Of a DNA stretch of 64,000 bases, positions 1 to 11,200 are shown in pieces. Both the position numbers and the translations under genes were made by a program. The notes below the pieces were generated by a model, which was given only the letters and a program-made list of their open reading frames with translations, had not been told where the DNA came from and made no database searches. The stretch covers positions 15,037,533 through 15,101,532 of the forward strand of contig NC_085139.1 in NCBI RefSeq assembly GCF_024139115.2, read 5' to 3'. Source of the DNA: Armigeres subalbatus (lineage: Eukaryota > Arthropoda > Insecta > Diptera > Culicidae). How positions within the stretch are numbered: position 1 is the first letter of the stretch; each line of letters opens with the position of its first letter.

Positions 1-865
1 TCATCAATTTTGCTATACGTATAACAAATTTCCGATGATTCATGTTGTATTCTGTTGTTGTTATTAGTTTGCAGTCGGTTAATTTATCTGCAATATTATT
101 TTTCTTGTTACATTTTTCAAAAACTCAAAACTAAGATGCAAGCTAATTTATTTTATTAATATTATATGACTATTGAAAAAAAAGCATTCGTAGTTTCATG
201 ATAGCAGATACTCTAATAGAGAGTAGACGAGGGAAAGGATGTAGACAAAGTGATTTGACGAACGCATACCCTACACCCAGAACATTGTTAATTAATTTTC
301 ATTCTGCATAAATAAAAGTTATAAAATAGAACACTAATAATCATTTTTTTTATTTTCAATGTGGTCACACAAAGCTAACAAATTAAATAACTTATAATTG
401 GACTATATGACTAAGTGACCTTCCAAACCACATCAGCTGCTTCCAAGGCAAAAGAAGAAGACATTGCATTTTAAGCATTGCTTTTGAAAAACTAGAATTT
501 TTGAAATTATCATTTTTGGCTTTGATCATTGACTAGTTTTTCTTTCAATTACATTTTGCATTAGTGTCGAGTCGATTCCAAATCTGAACCTCACTTCAAC
601 CCACCTTATCCTACCCCATGGCGCTCAAGTGGTCTGCAAGGACTCTTCTGCCATTACCCTCTCTATTATCGGCCTTGGATTGACTTGCGCTCTCATTGCC
701 CCACCAAACCAAATGAAATTTATACCTTTATACCTTCTTAACTCTTAATCGGTGCTTAACTATGTGTTTAAACCTGGTTTGAGGTCTAAGCGGAGGTGAA
801 GAAATCGGAAATAGGCGTTTAAAAAGTATTCACAAGGGCTCTTGGAATCCACGCCACGGTTTTGT
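1..865. other. AT-rich spacer, no gene seen
   Basis: I see no coding signal, RNA gene or terminal repeat here. Reading frames are short and interrupted in all six frames, and composition is strongly AT-rich. Confidence 0.6.
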
Positions 866-950
866 GGCCTTTCACAAATTACGTAACGCTGAAGGAGAAG
901 GGGGTCAAGCCGAGCGTTACGAGGGGGAGGGTGGGGGTCCAAAATCATCA
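866..950. repeat. partial MITE-like repeat with ACGTAACGCT motif
   Basis: The stretch contains ATTACGTAACGCT followed about 25 bases later by CCGAGCGTTACGA, an inverted match (GTAACGCT / AGCGTTAC), next to G-rich sequence. A similar ATTACGTA-plus-G-run layout is seen in the complete small element at 35526-35689. I read it as a truncated relative; no target duplication is visible. Confidence 0.35.
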
Positions 951-1340
951 AATTTGGCGATTCGTTATTTCAGAAAAAAAAACCCTTTGCCTCTTTGACA
1001 AAGTTTTATTTATGTGATTCATATCTGATTACATTTACACAAATAGGATAGAATAGTTGAAGATACTTTTCGTTTTCTGTTAGATATTTCTAACAAAATA
1101 CTGAAGACGTGTTATAAAAGAAAACTAAATACGTTTTTGTCCACGCAGAATGGGGTTATGTAGTAAGCGTTTCAAAAAGCCTTGCGAGCAAAGGCGTAGG
1201 ATTGATTGCCAATTCGAAGATGGCGAGCTCGATTCTCGGTTTGGTCTATGATGTTTTCGAGTTGCATTCTCGACACCCTGGCCATAGTGTATCCATTGTA
1301 CTTGCCACACAAGGTGCATACTCATGCAATGGCAGGCATA

Positions 1341-1431
1341 GAAAAGCTTCCAGTTAATAACTGAGGAAGTGCTAATAGAATACTAAGCTGAAAGTTCCAG
1401 CTAAAAAGTCGAGCCATTGAATAAGAAGAAG
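1341..1431 (+). mobile_element. decayed 3' fragment of Feilai-like SINE
   Basis: It matches the 3' half of the better SINE copy at 12148-12450: AGTTAATAACTG, GGAAGTGCT, ACTAAGCTG, ending in an AAGAAGAAG tail. The tRNA-derived head is absent. Divergence is high, so this is an old fragment. Confidence 0.6.
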
Positions 1432-1460
1432 TAAGCGTTAATAAAAAAGTGAATATATAG

Positions 1461-1498
1461 CCTTTTCGTTACACCTTGGTGTACGAGAAAGGCAAAAA
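1461..1498 (+). repeat. terminal hairpin of the AGAAAGGCAAAAA repeat family
   Basis: CCTTTTCGTTACACC and GGTGTACGAGAAAGG form a hairpin with a two-base loop and are followed by CAAAAA. The same design ends the repeat at 55195-56653 (around 56620-56655). It is probably the isolated end of that family. Confidence 0.4.
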
Positions 1499-2105
1499 TT
1501 CTATAACATAAAGTTTTGAAAATAGTTTTATGATGTAGTTTAGCAGCGCAGCCAAAATTTTTGAAAGTTTGAAGATGGTTCAAGTTTCAATTAGCGAAAT
1601 TTTTGTTATTTTATGACTAGCGAAATTTTTGTTAATTTACGAAACGAAACGAAATCAAGAAATCAGATTTCAAATTCCGTGAAATACCGCATATGCTTAG
1701 TTTGTTGATGAAAATCAAACAACTAATTGGCTGTTATTGGTAACGGGCGAATCAATGTTTGCTGTTTGCGATGGAAATTACAGTTCAGTGTCGGGAAGCA
1801 GTTGTCAATGTCAAATTATTTGTAGCATCTACCAATATGGCTAGCATGGAAAGCTGGATATATAACCCCAGAGCACAGACAACCCTCAACGATCAAGATT
1901 TTTCATGCGACTTGTACCTAAAGGACAGATCTCGGCGATGTTAAACAAATTAGAAGAAGAATAATAAAAAATACCAGCCTTTCAAAGAGGCCTAAGGTCA
2001 TATTTACCGGACCACAGACAAAATGTTAAGTGGCTGCTAAAAAAACGAGTTAAATTGAGTTTCCTCGAAAGTTTATTGCGTCAGTCGATGAATCTATCAT
2101 TTATC

Positions 2106-2390
2106 TTCTTCTTATTGGCATTACATCCCCACACTGGGACAAGGCCGTCTCGCAGCTTAGTGTTCACTTAAGCACTTCCACAGTTATTAACTGCGAGGTT
2201 TCTAAGCCAAGCTACCATTTTTGCATTCCTATATCATGAGGCTAACACGATGATACTTTTATGCCCAGGGAAGTCGAGACAATTTCCAATCCGAAAATTG
2301 CCTAGACCGGCACCGGGAATCGAACCCAGCCACCCTCCGCATGGTCTTGCATTGAAGCCGCGTGTCTTACCGCACGGCTAAGGAGGGCCC
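2106..2390 (-). mobile_element. Feilai-like SINE, full length
   Basis: A tRNA-derived SINE on the minus strand. Its pol III B box (GGTTCGATTCC on the minus strand) lies at 2316-2326, the head begins GGGCCCTCCTTAGCCG on the minus strand at the high-coordinate end, and the tail is a short GAA repeat (TTC on plus). A 12-bp target-site duplication, CTATCATTTATC, is at 2094-2105 and 2391-2402. This is the classic outcome of retrotransposition by a LINE partner. Length and sequence agree closely with the copy at 12148-12450. The family name rests on my memory of the Aedes Feilai SINE. Confidence 0.88.
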
Positions 2391-2402
2391 CTATCATTTA
2401 TC

Positions 2403-2783
2403 AGTTCATGAATTTACCGTAATGTAACAAAATATGCTTAATAATCTTTTTTAAGAAGCAGTGATAAATATCTCTTTACAAAACGATGTATTATCGCTGA
2501 ATTATTGATGAATTTGCGTGATGAGTCAACGTTATATCTTAGACTAGCATTACCTCTCGTCACCCTATCAAAGATTCTATATTCAGAAACTTTTCTAACC
2601 TCCCAGGAAAGAAATAATGTTGGTAACATGGGTGTATAACGTTAGGTACTACATTTGAAATACAGTTCAAAATAGACACTAATTTTTCATCACTGTGTAA
2701 AGGAAATGAATCTTCTGATCTTAATTTAATCGAGAAACGCATAGGAAACAAATAAGCACAATTTCATCGTAAGTTCTACCTTA
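2403..2783. other. spacer, nothing recognised
   Basis: AT-rich sequence between the SINE and the next element; only short overlapping open frames on the minus strand, with no recognisable domain. Confidence 0.5.
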
Positions 2784-3289
2784 TAGGGTAACGGTACCAA
2801 TAGTGGAGGTATTAGTAGATCCACAAAAGAAAATATTTTTTAAAAATTGATAATTATGGGAAATTTAAAGCTTTAATATCTTATTGAATAGAAAAACTAA
2901 TAAATTTGCTAACAAAAATGAGGTAGATGTCATTTGACATCAACAATTACTAAATATTGCTTGCACCACTATGGGTACACTGTTCCTTTAGTGGCGGTAA
3001 AATTTAATTTTGGTTCCCATAGTGGTGCTATCCATTGGTTTCTTATGAGACTCGCCACTATTGGTACAGTTGCACCACTATAGGTGCAAGGGAGTCAATT
3101 TTGTTAAGGAAAATCATTGTTTTCAATAGTTTTTCAAGCGAAATTTTAAGATAAGTTCCATTTAACAGGATATTTAAAGCACGACGCATCAACTGAAACC
3201 ATCGTAAAGTCTATAAATATGATAAATCTCATTAAAACCCCACTACCTCCACTATTGGTGCTACCTCCACTAAGGGTACGGTTACCCTA
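2784..3289. mobile_element. non-autonomous inverted-repeat element (TAGGGTAAC ends)
   Basis: The left end TAGGGTAACGGTACC and the right end, read on the opposite strand, TAGGGTAACCGTACC, form an imperfect terminal inverted repeat that goes on into TAGTGGAGGT on both sides. The interior repeats short motifs around CCACTA and TAGTGG in both orientations. No ORF is present. The target duplication is at best TA (counted in the ends); no 8-bp duplication is seen, so the superfamily is open. Confidence 0.65.
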
Positions 3290-5994
3290 GTATTTTCAAA
3301 CATTTTGCTTTGCGATTCATTTTGTTAGCTACGCTACAATGAATATCACCACGGCATTGGCCTAAGGCCATCGCAAGCGTGATGCCGTCGTCACATATGG
3401 GGATTTTTTTTATTATTTATTCTCCCATATAAATCCTCAAATCCCAACATATATGCAACTTCCCACCGGTGTTACAATGCTCTAAACAAAAAAAAAAAGC
3501 ACAGCACACGTGTTCCACCTGTGCTTGCCTGCCGGTGACAAATTAACTTTCGCAAAACCTCTCCTAAATGACGACCAACTTATTTGTCACCGAGAAATGA
3601 ATAATAAACTCTTGAGAAAGTCGGTCGGACGCCCCCTCCTAGCGGCGAACAAACAATCGCACCAGAACGTTGGAAGGTACCTTCCCAAGTCGGAGCAAAA
3701 AAAAAAACCTAAAGGAAGAACATACCGCGACAGTCGGAAAACAGTCCCTTCCCGTTGTAAGGCAGGAAAAACTTTGGCTGTTGCGGGGGAGGAGCAAGCA
3801 ATGAAAAAATGCTGGAAGGTGAAAAATTTACCGTTTTGGAAGGGATGCTGAACTTGTTAACACTGATTAGATTCTCTTTATTGAACAAAGTCTTTGTGTT
3901 CAGGGTCTACGCAGCTAACTTTTACGTATTGTAGTTTGTTTTTGCAAAAAGAAACAATTGATCTAAAGTGCATTCTATTGATGCCAATTGATGATTTCCC
4001 ACTCGTATATCCAAGGCGTGAAATGAACGCAGTCAATAGCTATATTGCAGAAAGGCTGATAGAATAATATGCCTCAAGACAGATAATTTCAAGTCTTACA
4101 TATATTAACCGCTCGGAAATCGAATCAGTACAGTAGCATTCGTCGTAGGGTCGAGCTGGCTCACGACGGCGACGACGACGACGACGACAACGACGATGAT
4201 GATGATGAGAGACCATATGTGAGTTATGAACGGCTCCACCTCGTATGATCCCCGCAACATCCTCATTGCGATGCGGAGCTCATTCCTCCGAGGATTGCCG
4301 TAGATGAGGTGATGCTAGACAAAAAGGTGAACATGAGCGTCCGCGTTATTCTTTTTTCTCATGTCTTTAGGGTGTAAGTAATATCAACCGACGTGGGGAT
4401 CGCAGGGAAATCCCGGCTCACATTCGCCATAATTTATGACTCCAAATTTGGTTCACATATTTTTAACGTTTCATTTTCTCTCTGCTCATCCCATTTTGTT
4501 GCTATTGTTCATTTGAATTTTAGTCTTTGTATGCGAGCTTTGTCCGCTTCGATTGTTCTGACAGGTAAGGCCACATTAAGTGGCGATATTTCATACTCGA
4601 GGGAAGGATTCAAAGGCATGCCCGCAGGGGGAGAAGGTGGAGCACTAAATCCCTACCCCAACATGTGCGACATCTGGATTTGGTTCTAAACTGTAAACAA
4701 CAGTGTTAATTCTCTACCACCTTTTTGTTATGGCGAGGCAATTTTTATGCACACTTTTGTTTTCGATATTTTAACAAAATTAAACACTCAATCATGCAGC
4801 ATTATAACGATGTGGTATGCTTAAGATACCTGCTTGATTATAGGGACTCGAAAAAGAATTTATTTGCAGTAACTAACCGAATATAAAAATGTTCGCATTA
4901 ACGATTGCGCCCTAACACCGGTTCTAAGCTTCGATGCAGAGTACACGAGCTTTGTTCGCCAGTGACAGGCGTATGAGGCCCTTGCATGCCCGTCAGTAGC
5001 ATGGAGCTTTAAATTCTGGCGAAATGACTGGAATGAGGAATTCACTCTGATGGTAAAAGACAAAGGATTCGTGTGTGCACACATATTCGGAATATTTTTC
5101 ATATTTTGTTTTGCACTGCGTCGTCCGTCTGGGTCGAGTTTTCATCCACGAGAACGGATACGAAACGGGTCGAGGTTTTGTACTGGACCCCGTTGTGTGA
5201 GGCGAATGCCATCCTCGTTGTCTACCGAGAGGGCGTCCGATTTACAAGGCTGTGGAATGTTTTACGTTAGGACTAGCAGACGACGTATACGGAAGAAATG
5301 GCTGGCAGGAATTTGCTGAAGGTTAGCGAGGCGGTTGAAAGGATCATAAGAGGACAGAAGCGAAGTGAATTCTGGGTACAAAAAGGATCGAACGGAATGC
5401 AAATCATCCCAAATCGCAGCACGGAGTTAAATGGTTGTGATGCTATGTGGACGAAATGTTTTTTTTTTGGATTGGTATGCATAACAGATTGATTTGTAAA
5501 TAATCAGTTTTTGATTTCGAAACATGTAAAATCTTTTGGTGAAAGTTTTGGTAGAATAATTGCCACTGGCGGCGGTAATGTGGGGTATGATGGGGCACGT
5601 GACCCATCATCTTGAATATCTACCCTGATATTTAAATACATACACCAAAACTGTGCTGAATAAAAACTGAGTTTCCGTCAATGCTGCTAAACCCTGAAGA
5701 AGCTGAACGCAGTTATCAATATATCATAAGTGAAACCCTCATAAAAGATAAAAATAACCCATAATAATATTTAGTTGAGAATTTCATCAACATTTATGAA
5801 TCTTTGTTCCAATTTAAACATTGCTATTTTCAAAAAAAAAAAAATAGTAAAAAAAACATTCAAGAAATTATTTCTAGAAAAGTTCACGAAAGAATCTCCT
5901 ATGCGTTTCTTGATTAATCTGGGAATTTATTCGGGAAGTCGCGAAATATTTCGTAAATTTTATAAGGAATTTCTACGAAAATCAGGAATGTATT
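3290..5994. other. spacer with no supported gene
   Basis: About 2.7 kb upstream of BEL1. A 113-codon frame at 3510-3851 is rich in Lys and Arg and resembles no family I know. Overlapping frames near 5050-5490 have more even composition but no recognisable domain and no splice context I can defend. A GAC/GAT microsatellite is listed separately. Confidence 0.45.
4163..4209. repeat. GAC/GAT trinucleotide microsatellite
   Basis: A run of GAC units that grades into GAT units, about 47 bases. Confidence 0.85.
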
Positions 5995-6657
5995 TGTTGC
6001 GGGAGGCGTTACGAACATCGACGCTGCATCCGAAAATTCTTACAGGGATGGGAAGCATGTCTGACAGACCAGTTGTCATCCGACAGCTCTGACAGTGTCA
6101 GCGAAGAAAAACAAAACCATAAAAAAAAGGAATGATGATAAACGGTGAAAATGTGGTGATGTGAATTGTGCAGCCTGTTTATTTAGTATTTCATATAAAA
6201 CTACCTTCAAATATTACCTCTTTACTATCTTATGCACTATACAAAACTAGATTAGTGAGTTTACATGCGAAACACACCCTGAAAATGAATTATTAATGTG
6301 AATCTATTAATACTGTTTAGGTTACCTTCCATGCACTACTTATCCTATATTTGATGAATTACAACTAAATTAAACCGAAAATTATTATACGATCACGAGA
6401 CTGTAAGTGAAACTACGACCAAAAGAATGACTTAAGACTAAGACCTTAGAATGTACTTAAAAATAGGTTGACTAGACTGAACACTGGACGGTAGCTAAGA
6501 CGTGGAAACGTAGACTAGAGTCAGTGAAATGTGAGTACTATTTATAAGACGAAATTTGAACTGTTGAATATTGAAGTATATTCCTTTTAGCTTTTAAGCA
6601 TTTGCCAATAAACCTTCAGGAAATCGCTAAGAAGACTTTGACCCTTTTTTATACGTC
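5995..6657 (+). repeat. 5' LTR of BEL1
   Basis: It starts TGTTGCGGGAGGCG, ends at TTTATACGTC, and is repeated at 13440-14100. A polyadenylation signal AATAAA lies at 6607-6612. A TATAAAA-like string near 6195 could be the promoter, but that is a guess. Confidence 0.92.
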
Positions 6658-6675
6658 TGGTGCCGCGCCAACATC
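6658..6675 (+). promoter_or_regulatory. putative primer-binding site of BEL1
   Basis: TGGTGCCGCGCCAACATC follows the 5' LTR directly and begins with TGG, as expected for pairing with a tRNA 3' CCA end. I have not assigned the tRNA. Confidence 0.55.
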
Positions 6676-6853
6676 CTTAAAAGATTTCAACTCGAGGAGC
6701 CCCTGTTGTCGTTAGTCAATTATAATATCGTGGCGAAGGTCGTTTAGAGGACAGATCTGCGATGGTCCTGACGACGCGAGCAGCGGCGAAAGCCAACGCT
6801 GAGAGGCCTCAGCAAATTTGTGACAAATGTAAAACTCCAACCATGTAGCAGAT

Positions 6854-8284
6854 ATGGTAGCTTGCGAGCGGTGTCGTCGTTGGTACCATCGTGCATGTGC
6901 GGAGGTGACTGAGGGCTTCAGTGGTAAGTGGACGTGCAGGGATTGTATCTCGATAGTCACCATCAGTGGCGACTCGATTTCTGGTCAAACCAGCAGTACG
7001 TCACGATCAACCAGGGTACAACTACAGCTAATGCGCCTCGAGGAGGAGAAAAAAGCTCAGGAGAAACTGATTCTTGAGCAACAGGAGCAGGAGCGCGTTC
7101 GCCAAGAAAAAGCACTAGCAGCAAAGGCTGCACTCGATAAAAAATTTCTCGACGAGAAATACGCTTTGCTCATCTCTCAGGCCGAAGATGAGGAGGCAGC
7201 AAGTCGATACAGCCGTCGGAGTCGTATGGGTCGTGAAAGTCGCCACAGTCAAGTTGAGGAGTGGATTCAGCAAATTGACGAAGCTGCCGGTGGGACACTA
7301 GCGCCGGAAAATGTCGACGACATCTTTCCACCTATCTCGATTGGAGTAGGAATGAACTTACAGCGAGGAGGAATGCTTAGTAGGTATACGGGCACAAAGC
7401 CTAAGCAAGCATCTAATAAAGTACCCGATGGAGCCCAAACTTCTCACCCCAAGCCTGCGAATGAATTGGTGGTCGAAAATGTGTGTACGGAAGGTACATC
7501 TTCTATGGCTGGAATGAAAGATCCGGTTACAGCATCTACGCCAATTCGATCTAGTGATATAGTTCGACGGTCAGTAGGGCAAAGTGTACAACAAACATTA
7601 TCGTTGAATGTGCAGCCGATATATACACAACCAGTGTATGCACAGTCGGTGTTTGTTCAACCGATACAGTCGCAACCTACGCTATCAAAGCTGGTTCCGC
7701 GACCGCCGCTACCCACCTTTTTGTTCCCAGAGCCAATAACAATGTCCAAGCCATCGACGTCTCAAGCAAATGCCTCTATTCCACCACAATCGTTCCTATT
7801 GTCGAAGACAGGTAGACCAATAACGTCCAGCTTTGAAATGCCTTCCACAAATTTGACGAGACAATCACAAGTGATCCAAACGATGGTATCACCGTCGTCG
7901 CTCCCCCCGCCAATATCACTGCCATCGCAAGAGCCGTCGTGCAATTATTCCACCGAGCGGCGAACGAGTATGCCACTACCATCGACGACTCATGCGTTGT
8001 CTCTTCATCAACACACACAATCGAACCCAGTGAGATCATTGTGTGATCAATTAGATGAATTATCGTTACCACCATCTGTATTGCGGGCATCGATGTCATA
8101 CACCCCTTCGTACCGAGCCCGGGATACCTGTGCCCAACAGTTCGGTACATCATCTGAGATTGTCGCGAGTATCGCTACAGCAACAAGCAGAGCCGTACGT
8201 TACCGAGCTGTAGCAGTTGCGAAATCAGCAAGCCATATGGGGACAGTTTCGGCAACAATTGTCCGCCAGGCAAGTGGTGCCTAA
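6854..8284 (+). CDS. BEL1 gag N-terminal region with PHD-type zinc finger (frame-shifted)
   Basis: This 476-codon frame encodes the N-terminal part of the BEL1 structural protein. Its first residues carry the second half of a PHD-like finger (CERCRRW, then His and Cys, ending in a Trp and CRDC). The first Cys pair (CDKC) is encoded just upstream in another frame that opens with ATG at 6762 and stops at 6838-6840, so a frameshift splits the finger. Residues 55-105 are a charged, Glu/Lys/Gln-rich segment that should form a coiled coil; the rest is a Pro/Ser/Thr/Gln-rich linker. The frame overlaps the downstream gag-pol frame by about 70 bases (+1 relative). Gag assembles the cytoplasmic particle in such elements. 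What the finger does is not known to me; chromatin reading by PHD fingers is only a family precedent. Confidence 0.75.
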   Translation: MVACERCRRWYHRACAEVTEGFSGKWTCRDCISIVTISGDSISGQTSSTSRSTRVQLQLMRLEEEKKAQEKLILEQQEQERVRQEKALAAKAALDKKFLDEKYALLISQAEDEEAASRYSRRSRMGRESRHSQVEEWIQQIDEAAGGTLAPENVDDIFPPISIGVGMNLQRGGMLSRYTGTKPKQASNKVPDGAQTSHPKPANELVVENVCTEGTSSMAGMKDPVTASTPIRSSDIVRRSVGQSVQQTLSLNVQPIYTQPVYAQSVFVQPIQSQPTLSKLVPRPPLPTFLFPEPITMSKPSTSQANASIPPQSFLLSKTGRPITSSFEMPSTNLTRQSQVIQTMVSPSSLPPPISLPSQEPSCNYSTERRTSMPLPSTTHALSLHQHTQSNPVRSLCDQLDELSLPPSVLRASMSYTPSYRARDTCAQQFGTSSEIVASIATATSRAVRYRAVAVAKSASHMGTVSATIVRQASGA

Positions 8285-11200
8285 GGAGCTCCCAATTTTT
8301 AATGGGAATCCTGAAGAATGGCCACTTTTTGTGAGCAGCTTCCACAACTCGACTGTAATGTGTGGATACTCGCAGTCAGAAAATCTGATGAGACTCCAGA
8401 GATGCCTTAAAGGCAAAGCATTGGAGACTGTTGGGAGTAATCTGCTGCTACCGACATCGGTCCCGAAAATTATGGAAACGCTGGAGACATTATTCGGGAG
8501 CCCAGAGCGGCTAGTTCAGTCGCTGCTCAACAAAGTACGCAGCGTTCCAACTCCAAAAGCAGACAAGCTTGAAACGCTGGTCAACTTTGGTCTCGTGGTC
8601 CAAAATCTTGTTGGTCATCTTATAGCCGCTAACCAGCAAGCTCATCTGACCAATCCAACCCTGCTGCAAGAGCTGGTGGATAAATTGCCACCAAATCTCC
8701 GGTTGGACTGGGCGTTGTACAAGAAGAATGTCCGACCTGTTGATTTGGGAACGTTTTCCGAATATATGAGTGTTATCGCATCGGCCGCGAGTGATGTAGC
8801 GCACTTCAGCGATTTCGACGGAGCTCGCACTGGGGGAAGTGAGAAGCAGCGAAAGGAGAAGACTTTCGTAAATGCACATGTATCTACTGAACCGCGGAGA
8901 TTCGAACAGCAAGGAAAGAAAGCAGAAAATCAGGAGAAACCTTGCTACATCTGTCAGAGCTTGAAGCACCGAATCAAGGACTGTCATAAGTTCAGGTCTT
9001 TAAACTTCAGTGATCGGTTGAAAGCGGTTGAATTGCATCAACTATGTTCGATCTGTCTCGTTCCTCATGGAAGATGGTCCTGCAAGTCGACGCGCACCTG
9101 TGGAGTCGGTGATTGTACCAAGAAACACCATCCGTCTCTTCATCCCAGTCAGCAAATTGCGAGTAAACCGTCTTCCAACGAAAGCACCGGAGCGCGGCCG
9201 AAACCAGACGCCGTAGTCAATGTTCATCGTCGTATTAAAAGTGCAACAATATTCCGTATAATCCCGGTGGTTTTGTATGGTAGAGAAGCTCAAGTATCCA
9301 CGTTCCCCTTCCTTGACGAAGGTTCCTCGTCAACCCTCATCGAAAAAGAAGTCGCAGATCAATTGAACCTTGGCGGTGAGCTACAGCCGCTATGTTTGAC
9401 GTGGACGGCGAAGGTTTCGCGCCATGAAAAAGACTCCAGAATGGTCAGCCTGAAAATTTCAGGGACAGAAAACAGCAAAAGTTTCTCATTGACCGGCGTA
9501 ATCACCGTTCGCCGGCTGGACCTTCCGGTACAGTCGCTGAAATATGGAGAATTATCTCAACATTTTCCTTATTTGGCTGGGATACCGGTGACAAGCTACC
9601 AAAAGGCCGTTCCTAAAATCCTGATAGGGTTGGACAACATAAAACTATCGCTGCCTCTCAAGACTCGTGAGGGATGGCCAAATGGGCCAGTGGCGGCAAA
9701 AACAAGACTAGGATGGACCGTGTTCGGGAGCATCGATGGTTCACATGGGAATTCAACATTGCCATTATTGCACATTTGCAAGAGCGCGGAAGATAGCAAA
9801 CTTCACGATCTAGTGAAAGGATATTTCGCGGCAGAGAATCTGGCAGTATCCGGAACTTTTGGGCCAGAAGCTGAAGAAGATCGTCGAGCAAAAGAGATTC
9901 TGCGACGAACGACGGTCAAAGGAGCCGATGGCCACTATGAGACTGGACTGTTGTGGCGAAATGACGTAGTGGAGTTGCCGTCTAGTTACGGTATGGCAGA
10001 GCGACGACTTATCTGCCTGGAGCGAAAATTGCGAAAATATCCTGAATTGCAAGCGAATCTAGAAAAACAAATTTCCGAATATCAGAGCAAAGGCTACGCT
10101 CACAAAGCCACGTCCCAGGAGATGCAAGAAAGTGATCCGAGCCGCACATGGTATCTCCCGCTCGGAGTTGTTACGAACCCTCGAAAACCCGGAAAGATAC
10201 GTATCATCTGGGATGCGGCTGCCAAATCAAATGGTGTGTCCCTAAACGACATGCTGTTAAAGGGACCGGACCTTCTTTCATCATTACCAGCTATATTGTG
10301 CCGTTTTCGACAGCGGCACGTCGCGATCGCAGGTGACATCCGCGAGATGTATCACCAGCTGAAAATCAGAAAGGAAGACCGACAAGTTCAACGTTTTTTG
10401 TACAGAAGTGACCCAGCCAAGGAGCCTGAAGTGTTTGTGATGGATGTGGCCATCTTTGGGTCGACTTGTTCACCGTGCTCAGCGAACTTCGTGAAAAATT
10501 TGAATGCGATGGAGTGGAAGGATAAATATCCAGAAGCGGCTACAGCAGTAGCAGAAAACCACTATGTGGATGATTACCTGGACAGTCGCGACACGGCAGA
10601 GGACATGGCGAAGCTGGCATCGGAAGTACCGACAGTTCAAACAGCAGCAGGATTTGAGCTACGTAATTGGCGATCGAATTCGATGAAAGTGTTGCAGGTC
10701 CTGGAAGAAAAGGCGGCGGAAACGCCGAAAGATTTCAGCGTTGACAAAGAGAGCAACGTGGAACGTGTTCTGGGTATGGCCTGGTTGCCGGACGAAGATG
10801 TATTTGTGTATTCCGTGAAGTTGCCGAATGAATTCGAGCGATCAGCGTCAACAAAAATCGTTACAACAAAGCGAAGCATCTTGAGATTTGTGATGAGCAT
10901 CTTCGACCCGCTCGGCCTAATTCCGAACTTACTTATTCATGGAAAGGTGATTATCCAGGACCTGTGGAGAGCTCAAGTAGGATGGGACGATACTATTCCG
11001 ATAGATATCTTGGAACAGTGGGAGCGATGGATTGTGCAACTCTCCAAATTGAACCAAGTTCGTATTCCACGTTGCTATTTTCCCGATTACGATCGAGACG
11101 CATTGCATGCCTTGGAACTACATGTATTCGTGGACGCAAGCGAATTAGCCTTCGCCTGTATAGCCTACGTTAGAATCATCGATCAAGGTCAGACACGATG

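Noticed and set aside
5050..5492. Overlapping frames as a host exon upstream of BEL1
   Set aside because: No domain, no consistent frame and no splice context that I can defend.
7762..8153. 125-codon and 60-codon minus-strand ORFs in the BEL1 gag linker
   Set aside because: Shadows of the plus-strand frame with no recognisable motifs.
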